Positions 55,235 to 64,000 of a stretch of 64,000 bases of DNA are shown here, one piece after another. Within the stretch, counting starts at the first letter, position 1. Each line of letters begins with the position of its first letter. The position numbers were made by a program, and so were the translations under genes. The notes under the pieces are model-generated. The model was not told where the DNA came from, made no database searches, and saw only the letters and a list, made by a program, of their open reading frames with translations. This DNA comes from Azohydromonas australica DSM 1124 (lineage in GTDB: Bacteria > Pseudomonadota > Gammaproteobacteria > Burkholderiales > Burkholderiaceae_C), in the NCBI RefSeq assembly GCF_000430725.1, contig NZ_KE387203.1, positions 65,134-129,133 on the forward strand. Direction: 5' to 3'.

Positions 55235-56563
55235 TCAAAACGCGGGATTATCCAGCAGCAGCTGCGACGCCCAGGCCGCCGCGTCCGCCAGCGCCAAGCT
55301 GCGCTGGGGCACCTGCGAGCCGTCGGGCAGCGGGCGCAGCGCCTTGAGCGCCACCTCGCCGCGGGCCAGCTCCTCGTCGCCGAAGATCAGCGCCCAGTGC
55401 GCCCCGGAGGCGTCCGCGCGCTTGAACTGCGACTTCATGCTGCCCTGCCCCGGATGCATCAGCGCCGCCACCCCGGCGGCGCGCAGCGCCTCCAGCGCGA
55501 CGAAGGCCTGCGGCAGCGCCGCGGCCGAGGGCACCACCGCGTACACGCGCGGCGGCGGCGGGGGCGGCAGCACGCCGGCCTCTTCCAGCAGCAGCAGCAG
55601 CCGCTCCATGCCCAGCGCCCAGCCCACGGCCGGCGCCGGCTTGCCGCCGAGCTGCTCGATCAGCGGGTCGTAGCGCCCGCCGCCGCACACCGTGCCTTGC
55701 GAGCCCAGCCGCGTCGTGACCCACTCGAAGACGGTGAGGTTGTAGTAGTCCATGCCGCGCACCAGGCGCGGGTTGACGCGGTAGGCCAGGCCGGCGGCGT
55801 CCAGGATCGCGCACAGCCCGTCGAAGTGCGCCCGCGACTCGGCGCCCAGGTAGTCCATGAGCTTCGGCGCCGCCTCCACCACCGGCTGCATCGCCGGGTT
55901 CTTGGTGTCGAGGATGCGCAGCGGGTTGCTGTGCAGGCGGCGCTTGGCGTCCTCGTCCAGCAGCTCGGCATGGGCCTCGAAGTGCGCGATCAGCGCCGCG
56001 CGGTGCGCGTTGCGCTCCTCGGGCTGGCCCAGGCTGTTGAGCTCCAGCGTGACGTCGCGCCCCTCCTCCAGCCCCAGCTCGCGCCACAGCGCGCGGCACA
56101 TGAGGATGAGCTCGGCGTCCACGTCCGGCCCGGCGTAGCCCAGCGCCTCGGCGCCGGCCTGGTGGAACTGGCGGTAGCGCCCCTTCTGGGGGCGCTCGTG
56201 GCGGAACATCGGGCCGATGTAGAACAGCCGCTTGCCGCCGTCGTGCAGCAGCGCGTGCTCGATGGTGGCGCGCACCATGCCGGCGGTGTTCTCCGGGCGC
56301 AGCGTGAGCCGGTCGCCGTTCATCGAGTCCTCGAAGGAGTACATCTCCTTCTCCACGATGTCGGTGACCTCGCCCAGGCCGCGCACGAACAGCGCCGTGG
56401 GCTCGACGATGGGCGTGCGCGCGTTGAGGTAGCCGTAACGGCGCATGAGCGAGCGCAGCTTGTCCTCCAGCCACTCCCAGTGCGCGGAAGTGGGCGGCAG
56501 GATGTCGTTCATGCCCTTGACCGCGCGCAGCGGCTCGACTTTGTTCTTCGGTTGTTCAGCCAT
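55235..56563 (-). CDS. hisS: histidyl-tRNA synthetase
   Basis: A 442-residue class II synthetase. Motif 2 [22 protein letters not shown], the His-specific [15 protein letters not shown] and [14 protein letters not shown], and motif 3 [14 protein letters not shown] are intact, and the anticodon-binding domain follows. A run of six Pro (about residue 323-328) sits in the loop before that domain. ATG 56563 starts [24 protein letters not shown]. Confidence 0.97.
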   Translation of the reverse strand: MAEQPKNKVEPLRAVKGMNDILPPTSAHWEWLEDKLRSLMRRYGYLNARTPIVEPTALFVRGLGEVTDIVEKEMYSFEDSMNGDRLTLRPENTAGMVRATIEHALLHDGGKRLFYIGPMFRHERPQKGRYRQFHQAGAEALGYAGPDVDAELILMCRALWRELGLEEGRDVTLELNSLGQPEERNAHRAALIAHFEAHAELLDEDAKRRLHSNPLRILDTKNPAMQPVVEAAPKLMDYLGAESRAHFDGLCAILDAAGLAYRVNPRLVRGMDYYNLTVFEWVTTRLGSQGTVCGGGRYDPLIEQLGGKPAPAVGWALGMERLLLLLEEAGVLPPPPPPRVYAVVPSAAALPQAFVALEALRAAGVAALMHPGQGSMKSQFKRADASGAHWALIFGDEELARGEVALKALRPLPDGSQVPQRSLALADAAAWASQLLLDNPAF

Positions 56564-56644
56564 GTCGGATCGGGCCGCTGTGTTGACAGCGGCTGAAGTC
56601 GCGCCGGGGCACGCGAGGCCCGCGGCGCAAGGAATCAAGCAGCT

Positions 56645-57922
<1,278 letters not shown>

Positions 57923-57933
57923 CGGTTCGGAGC

Positions 57934-58833
57934 TCACTTGAATTCGAGGCGGGCCACGTTGTCGCGCGTGCGCGTGCGCAGGTCCATCGGCTCGCCGCGG
58001 AAGCTCACCTCGGTGGCGGCGGCGTTGCCGATGGTGGCGCGTATCGGCAGCTTGCCGTCGAGATTGGCGGTCTCGCCCGCCTGCATCGCGCGCGACAGCA
58101 GCACCTGGTTCCCGCCGTCGCGCACTTCCACCCAGGACGAGCCCGTGGCACGCAGCACCAACAGCCCGGCGGCGCTGGCCGCCGCCGTGACGGTCGGCGC
58201 GCTCGCGGCGGCGACGGCATTGGGCGAGTCCTCGGTCGTCGAGCCCTGGGGCGACGCCGGGCTGGAGGCCGGCGCCTCGCTGCCGGCGGGCAGCCCGCCG
58301 GGCGGCAGGATCGTCTCCACCACGCCCGACGCGCCCGACGCCGGCGCGGCCGAGGTGGGCGCCTGCGTGGCTTCGGCGCCGTCCTGCGTGCCGGCGCCGA
58401 ACTTGAACCAGTTCGCCGGCATCAGCACGATGGCCGCGGCGCCGAGCATCAGCAGCAGCACGGCCCACATCACGGGCCGCTTGAGCGGGCCGCGCTCGCG
58501 CGTCTCGCGCCGGCCGCCGTGGTCGCGGAACGGCGTGTTCAGCCCGGTGGCCACCTGCTCCAGCCGCGAGCCGTCCAGGCCCGCGGGCATGCCGGCGAGC
58601 ACCGGCGCGGCGTCGATCTTGAGCGTGCGGCACAGCGTCTTGGCCAGCGCGCGCGTGAACGCCATGTCGGGCAGTTGCTCGTAGTGGTCGCTTTCCAGCG
58701 CCGCAAGCTTTTCCGGCCGCACCTTGACGGTGGCGGCCAGCGCGTCCAGGTCCAGCCCCTGCTGCTCGCGCGCGCGGCGCAGGAGGGTTCCGGGGGATTC
58801 GCCGCGCGAGGGCGGCGCGCTCGGCTCAGTCAT
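57934..58833 (-). CDS. rodZ: RodZ-like HTH/DUF4115 membrane protein
   Basis: A 299-residue protein: helix-turn-helix Xre-like domain (about 12-85, [20 protein letters not shown]), a membrane helix (about 120-138), a long Ala/Ser/Pro-rich periplasmic linker and a C-terminal DUF4115 beta domain. RodZ links MreB to the membrane and maintains rod shape. Conserved next to ispG. The start ATG 58833 overlaps the end of the pilF-like gene by eight bases. Confidence 0.85.
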   Translation of the reverse strand: MTEPSAPPSRGESPGTLLRRAREQQGLDLDALAATVKVRPEKLAALESDHYEQLPDMAFTRALAKTLCRTLKIDAAPVLAGMPAGLDGSRLEQVATGLNTPFRDHGGRRETRERGPLKRPVMWAVLLLMLGAAAIVLMPANWFKFGAGTQDGAEATQAPTSAAPASGASGVVETILPPGGLPAGSEAPASSPASPQGSTTEDSPNAVAAASAPTVTAAASAAGLLVLRATGSSWVEVRDGGNQVLLSRAMQAGETANLDGKLPIRATIGNAAATEVSFRGEPMDLRTRTRDNVARLEFK

Positions 58834-59608
58834 CAAAGCGTCCTTGGTCCAGGGCAAGCGTCTGCGGCGCCTGCGGGTAGCGTTGGCGCAATTCGCGCCC
58901 CAGGGATTGCACGGCCTCGTGCCGGCCCAGCCGGTGTTCGATGCGGGCGGCCAGCCACAGCGCGGGCGCGTCGGCCTGCGCGGCGGACCAGCGCGCGCGC
59001 TGCAGCTGGGCCCGCGCCTGCTCGGCGTCGCCGCGGCGCAGCAGCACCTCGGCCAGCGCCAGCGCCGCGGCGCCGTTGGACGGCTCCAGCTCCAGCACCT
59101 GCGCCAGGGGCCGCTCGGCGGCGTCCCAGCGCTGCGCGCGGGCCTGGCACACGCCCAGCGCCAGCAGGCTGCGCGGGCGGCCGCGGTAGCCGGGCTGCGC
59201 CAGCGCGCGCTCCAGCTGCGCCTGCGACTCGTCCCAGCGCCGCTGCTGGCACAGGAACCAGCCGAAGTTGTGCATCAGGTCGGCGTCCTGCGGCGCCAGG
59301 GCCAGCGCCTGCTCGAAGCTGGCTTGCGCCGGGCCATCGAGGCCCAGGCTCGCCTGCGCCAGGCCGCGCAGGCCCAGCGCCGGGGCCGAGCGCGGGTCGG
59401 CTTCCAGCGCGCGCTCGACTTCCTCCAGCGCGGTCTGGGCCTGCCCGTTCTCGAAGTAGGCCGAGGCCAGCGCCAGCCGCGCCTGCGCGCGGCGCTGCGT
59501 CGTTTCGGCATCCGCCGGGCGCGACGGCGCCGCGGCGCAGCCGGCCAGCAGCGCGGCGGCGGCCAGCAGGCCGGTCAGCAGCGGAGTGGTCGGGCGGGCA
59601 GCGGGCAT
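58826..59608 (-). CDS. pilF: type IV pilus biogenesis TPR lipoprotein PilF/PilW
   Basis: A 260-residue precursor with lipobox LLAGC (Cys24) followed by about six TPR units (QARLALASAYFENGQAQTAL, ADLMHNFGWFLCQQRRWDES). PilF/PilW is the pilotin needed for PilQ secretin assembly. ATG 59608 puts the hydrophobic segment at a normal distance; a GTG at 59620 would add four residues. Place between rlmN and rodZ is the standard proteobacterial order. Confidence 0.9.
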   Translation of the reverse strand: MPAARPTTPLLTGLLAAAALLAGCAAAPSRPADAETTQRRAQARLALASAYFENGQAQTALEEVERALEADPRSAPALGLRGLAQASLGLDGPAQASFEQALALAPQDADLMHNFGWFLCQQRRWDESQAQLERALAQPGYRGRPRSLLALGVCQARAQRWDAAERPLAQVLELEPSNGAAALALAEVLLRRGDAEQARAQLQRARWSAAQADAPALWLAARIEHRLGRHEAVQSLGRELRQRYPQAPQTLALDQGRFDD

Positions 59609-59647
59609 CGAGGCGGGCACAGCGTGCGGTCGGACGGCCGCGCGGCC

Positions 59648-60799
<1,152 letters not shown>

Positions 60800-60847
60800 G
60801 GCTGCGGGGCCTGTTCGGGCGTTGAGCGCGGGTCCTTCAGGCTTGTA

Positions 60848-61273
60848 TCAGCGGCTGAAGACCTGCATGCCGGGGAAGAAGAAGGCCACTTCCACGGCGG
60901 CGGTTTCGGGGGCGTCGGAGCCGTGCACGGCGTTGGCGTCGATGCTGTCGGCGAAGTCGGCGCGGATGGTGCCCTTCTCGGCCTTCTTCGGGTCGGTGGC
61001 GCCCATCAGCTCACGGTTCTTGGCGATGGCGCCTTCGCCTTCGAGCACCTGGATCATCACGGGGCCGGAGACCATGAAGTCCACCAGGTCCTTGAAGAAC
61101 GGACGCGCGGCGTGCACGGCGTAGAACTGCTCGGCCTCGCGGCGCGACAGGTGCGCCATCTTGGAGGCGACGATCTTCAGGCCGGCGCCTTCGAAGCGGG
61201 CGTAGATCTGGCCGATCACGTTCTTCGCCACGGCGTCGGGCTTGATGATGGACAGGGTGCGTTCGATGGCCAT
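60848..61273 (-). CDS. ndk: nucleoside diphosphate kinase
   Basis: A 141-residue hexamer or tetramer balancing NTP pools. [24 protein letters not shown] is the start, and the phospho-acceptor His lies in [17 protein letters not shown]. Normal length. Own promoter-like TACAAT upstream. Confidence 0.97.
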   Translation of the reverse strand: MAIERTLSIIKPDAVAKNVIGQIYARFEGAGLKIVASKMAHLSRREAEQFYAVHAARPFFKDLVDFMVSGPVMIQVLEGEGAIAKNRELMGATDPKKAEKGTIRADFADSIDANAVHGSDAPETAAVEVAFFFPGMQVFSR

Positions 61274-61310
61274 GTAGGTTCTCCTTGGAGTGAATCGGGC
61301 AAAGCCCTAG

Positions 61311-61316
61311 ATTGTA
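61311..61316 (-). promoter_or_regulatory. promoter -10 of ndk
   Basis: Minus-strand TACAAT in CCGGTACAATCTAGG lies 37 bases before the ndk ATG, in the 156-base gap after rluB. The -35 is not clear. This is the third TACAATCT promoter in the window with rpsB and hisZ. Confidence 0.5.
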
Positions 61317-61429
61317 CCGGCGCGCCCTTGGCCGCCCCCGTGATGCGGGTGTAGGCGGCGCCGGTGCGCACCGGCGTCATGGATGGAAACGGCGCTGCGC
61401 GGGCAGCGCTGCAGGCCGGCGCAAGCCGC

Positions 61430-63925
61430 TCAGCGGCCGCCGCGCCCGCCCCGGCCGCCGCCGCGGCCCTTGCCGCGCAGGAAGGCGTCGGCGCCGATGT
61501 AGCCCACCGAGGTCTGCATCGGATCGGGCTGGCGCGGCTCGCCGCCGCCCTTGCCGCGGTTGCCGCCCTTGCCGCCGCGCGGGCCGTTGCCCGGGCCGCC
61601 GCCGAAGCCGCCACCACCGCCGCCGGGACCACGGTTGCGGCCGAAACCACCACCGCCGCCGCCGCCCGGGCCCTTCTGCACGAAGCGCTTGTCGAAGGTC
61701 TGCTGCAGCGGATTCGGGATCGGACCGTCCTCGCTGCGCTCGCGCCGCTGGCGCTCGGCCTGCAGGGCGCGCTTGTCGTAGGTCTGCTGCAGCGGGTTCG
61801 GGATCGGGCGGTTGTCATCATCCTCCCAGTCGGCGCTGCGGCTGCGCTGGCGCTCGGCCTGCATCGCGCGCTTGTCGTAGGTCTGCTGCAGCGGGTTCGG
61901 GATGGCGCCGCCCTCGCGCAGCGGGCCCGGACCCGCGCCCTCGCCGCCACGCCCGCGCTTGCCGCGGCGGTTGCGGTCGGGTGCGGCGCCCCGGTCGGGC
62001 CGCTCACCCCGGTCGCCACGGTCACCCCGGTCGGCGCGCGGCGCCTGCTCGGCGTCGCGGCGCGGGCCGCGCTGCGCTTCGCGTTGCTGCGGTTCGCGCT
62101 GCTGCTGCTCGCGCGCCTCCTGCGGCAGCGGCGCACCCTCGCCCTGGCGGTTGTTGCCGCGGCGCTTGCCGCGGCGGTTGTTGTTGCGCCGGTCGTCGCC
62201 GCCGGCCTCGTTGCGGCGCGGCTCAGTGCCCGGGCCCTGGGCCAGGCGGCGGATGGTGCGCACGTCGTCCTCGTCCAGGTCCACCCAGGTGCCGCGCTTG
62301 AGGCCGCGCGGCAGCACCACGGTGCCGTAGCGGATGCGGATGAGGCGGCTCACCGCCAGCCCCACGGCATCGAACAGCTTGCGCACCTCGCGGTTGCGGC
62401 CCTCGGTGATGACGACGCGGTACCAGTGGTTCACGCCCTCGCCGCCGCCGTCCTCGATGGACTTGAAGGCCGCCGGCTGCCCGTCGATCTCCACGCCTTC
62501 GAGCAGCTTGGCGCGCGCTTCGGGCTCCAGCGTGCCCAGCACGCGCACCGCGTACTCGCGCTCCACGCCGAAGCGCGGGTGCATCAGCTGGTTGGCCAGC
62601 TCGCCGGAGTTGGTGAAGAGCAGCAGCCCTTCGGTGTTGATGTCCAGCCGGCCCACCGACTGCCACTTGCCCTGCTGCAGCCTGGGCAGGCGGCGGAACA
62701 CGGTCGGGCGCTGCTGCGGGTCGTCGTGCGTCACCACTTCGCCCACGGGCTTGTGGTAGGCGATCACGCGCGCCGGCGGCGGCGCAATGCGCACGCGGAT
62801 GGGCTTTCCGTTCACCTGGATGCGGTCGCCCCAGGAGATGCGCTGCCCGGTGTGCGCGGGCTCGCCGTTGACGGTGATGCGTCCCTCGACGATGAGCTGC
62901 TCCATGTCGCGGCGCGAGCCCACGCCGGCCTGCGCCAGCACCTTGTGAAGCTTGGGCGCATCGGGCTCGGCGGCCAGCACGCGCTTTTGCGGCGCGGCCT
63001 CCTCGGCCTCGGCTTCAGCGTCGCCTTCCGGCTCCACGTCGAAGGCGCCGGAGAGCACCTGCGCGAAGACTTCCTGCGTGTCGGGCACGGCCACCGGCGC
63101 GGCCTGGGCCGCCTGGGGAGCCTGGGCGCCCTCGCCTTCAGAAGCGGCCTGCGGCACGCCCTCGGCGCCAGTGCCCTCGCCGCCCTCGGCCGCCTGCTCG
63201 CGCTTGGCATTGCGCCCGCGGCGGTTGCGTCCCTCGCGGCGCGGCTCCTTCGCCGGCACGGGCTCGGCCAGCAGCGCGCCGTCCTCGCCCAGCGGGGCGG
63301 CGGCTTCGGCCGGGGCATCAGCGACAGCCGCTTCGGGCGCCGGCTCGGACGCGCCTTCGGCCGCCACCTCGGCTGCCCCATCAGTCGTCGCTTCGGCCAC
63401 CGGCTTCTCGCGACGGTTGCGGCGGCGACGCGGACGCTCGGCCGCTTCGCCTTCGGCTGCGCCCTCACCCACCGGCGCGGCCTCGCCTGCACCTTCGGCC
63501 TGTCCGGCCGGTGCACCTTCAGCATCTGCTGCGGGTGCCGCCGTCTCGGCCGGGGCAGCCGCCGCAGCGATCACCGCGGGGGGCACGGCCTCCAGCGCCG
63601 GGGCGGACACCTCGGCCACCACCACGGGCAGCTCGGCCTCGGCGGCAGGGGCCTGCTCCTCGGCCTTGACCGCCTTCTTGCGCGGCGCGCGGGTACGGCG
63701 CGGCGCGGGCGTCTCGGCGGCGGCTTCCGGGGCCGCAGCTTCAGCCGCGGGCGCCTCGGCGGCCGGCTCGGCCACGGCGGTTTCGGGCACCGCGGCGTCG
63801 GCCTTGGGCACGGCGCGCTTGCGCGGGGCGCGCTTGCGCACGGGCGCGACGGCCTCCTGCGCAGCCGGGGTGCCGTCCTCGGCGGCGGCGGGGATCAACG
63901 GGTTGTCAGCGTCTTGGGGATTCAT
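61430..63925 (-). CDS. rluB: 23S rRNA pseudouridine synthase RluB with long low-complexity arms
   Basis: The catalytic core is a normal RluB: S4 domain (about 325-385, [21 protein letters not shown]) and the RsuA-type pseudouridine synthase domain (about 390-565) with catalytic Asp in [13 protein letters not shown] and [13 protein letters not shown]. It modifies U2605-type positions in 23S rRNA. Around it lie a 320-residue Ala/Glu/Pro-rich N-terminal arm with RKRAPRKRA and RRRRNRREK basic patches, and a 265-residue basic then Gly-rich C-terminal arm with three [12 protein letters not shown] repeats. Total 831 residues against about 290 in E. coli. The start ATG overlaps the upstream stop (ATGA). 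Confidence 0.93.
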   Translation of the reverse strand: MNPQDADNPLIPAAAEDGTPAAQEAVAPVRKRAPRKRAVPKADAAVPETAVAEPAAEAPAAEAAAPEAAAETPAPRRTRAPRKKAVKAEEQAPAAEAELPVVVAEVSAPALEAVPPAVIAAAAAPAETAAPAADAEGAPAGQAEGAGEAAPVGEGAAEGEAAERPRRRRNRREKPVAEATTDGAAEVAAEGASEPAPEAAVADAPAEAAAPLGEDGALLAEPVPAKEPRREGRNRRGRNAKREQAAEGGEGTGAEGVPQAASEGEGAQAPQAAQAAPVAVPDTQEVFAQVLSGAFDVEPEGDAEAEAEEAAPQKRVLAAEPDAPKLHKVLAQAGVGSRRDMEQLIVEGRITVNGEPAHTGQRISWGDRIQVNGKPIRVRIAPPPARVIAYHKPVGEVVTHDDPQQRPTVFRRLPRLQQGKWQSVGRLDINTEGLLLFTNSGELANQLMHPRFGVEREYAVRVLGTLEPEARAKLLEGVEIDGQPAAFKSIEDGGGEGVNHWYRVVITEGRNREVRKLFDAVGLAVSRLIRIRYGTVVLPRGLKRGTWVDLDEDDVRTIRRLAQGPGTEPRRNEAGGDDRRNNNRRGKRRGNNRQGEGAPLPQEAREQQQREPQQREAQRGPRRDAEQAPRADRGDRGDRGERPDRGAAPDRNRRGKRGRGGEGAGPGPLREGGAIPNPLQQTYDKRAMQAERQRSRSADWEDDDNRPIPNPLQQTYDKRALQAERQRRERSEDGPIPNPLQQTFDKRFVQKGPGGGGGGGFGRNRGPGGGGGGFGGGPGNGPRGGKGGNRGKGGGEPRQPDPMQTSVGYIGADAFLRGKGRGGGRGGRGGR
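61685..61903 (-). repeat. three 36-bp repeats inside rluB encoding IPNPLQQT(Y/F)DKR
   Basis: Copies at 61868-61903, 61769-61804 and 61685-61720 encode residues 675-686, 708-719 and 736-747. They are nearly identical in DNA as well as protein, with differences at few third positions and one Tyr to Phe change. Spacers ([27 protein letters not shown]) are also related, so the unit is about 28-33 residues. Confidence 0.9.
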
Positions 63926-64000
63926 GGCTGCGGAGGGAGGTGTTCGGCCGCGTGGGCCGGCGGGGGTTCGGTGGGGGTGTCGTCCGGGGCCGGCGCGTCA
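63922..64000 (-). CDS. 3' end of an upstream gene, probably scpB
   Basis: A frame open from the window edge ends [18 protein letters not shown] then EHLPPQP and stops with TGA overlapping the rluB ATG by four bases. The acidic, Pro-rich tail fits the C-terminus of ScpB, the condensin subunit encoded just upstream of rluB in many Burkholderiales, but 25 residues are too few to prove it. Confidence 0.5.
   Translation of the reverse strand, partial: DAPAPDDTPTEPPPAHAAEHLPPQP

Noticed and set aside
55548-55566. Frameshift-prone or broken hisS at the GGCGGCGGCGGGGGCGG run
   Set aside because: It encodes six Pro in frame and the flanking catalytic and anticodon domains are continuous.
61551-61700. 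Dense short GC-rich repeats resembling a repeat array
   Set aside because: They are Gly codon runs inside the rluB C-terminal arm, in frame, with no unique spacers; not CRISPR.

Overview
The window reads as a compact, high-GC stretch of a betaproteobacterial chromosome, most likely order Burkholderiales and close to Comamonadaceae. Support for this: the rpsF-priB-rpsR-rplI cluster, a HisZ-type short HisRS paralogue next to purA, the run der-bamB-yfgM-hisS-ispG-rodZ-pilF-rlmN-ndk-rluB, a TctDE-controlled tripartite tricarboxylate transporter, and GC-rich third codon positions throughout. No gap between genes exceeds about 250 bases. I see no insertion sequence, prophage or CRISPR array.

Layout. 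1-861 is the 3' part of a class III cyclase/FHA gene. 960-2033 is hemH. 2125-8613 is an uptake module: a general porin and tctA-tctB-tctC on the minus strand, with the tctD-tctE two-component system diverging on the plus strand. 8610-13116 is the heat-shock block hslR-grpE-dnaK-dnaJ, with a good sigma-32 promoter before grpE. 13268-17089 holds two divergent membrane sulfatase-fold transferases, one LtaS-like and one EptA-like. 17108-18292 is a radical SAM protein of the SplB/PA0069 type whose promoter carries a near-perfect LexA box. 18379-21512 is dnaB plus rpsF-priB-rpsR-rplI. 21722-25139 is the divergent pair ppsA/ppsR. 25203-40247 is a long minus-strand block running rpsB-tsf-pyrH-frr-uppS-cdsA-dxr-rseP-bamA-skp-lpxD-fabZ-lpxA-lpxB-rnhB-spoU, i.e. 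translation, isoprenoid, outer-membrane assembly and lipid A genes, many with 1-4 base overlaps. 40476-44712 holds nnrD/nnrE, rnr and tRNA-Leu(CAG). 44960-63925 is a second unbroken minus-strand series from rluB down to a phosphoribosyltransferase next to purA. The last 79 bases hold the 3' end of another gene, probably scpB.

How the parts fit. Most of the window is conserved housekeeping. The lpx/bamA/skp/rseP/cdsA/uppS block and bamB/yfgM supply lipid A, undecaprenyl phosphate and outer-membrane protein assembly. hslR/grpE/dnaK/dnaJ, hflKC/hflX/hfq and rnr form a stress and RNA-quality layer. The parts most worth a second look are the LexA-box radical SAM gene, which also ends in a beta-clamp-like QGELF tail, the LtaS-like/EptA-like pair, the RluB protein with long low-complexity arms and a threefold repeat, and a set of genes with a -10-like hexamer 6-9 bases before the start codon, suggesting leaderless transcripts.
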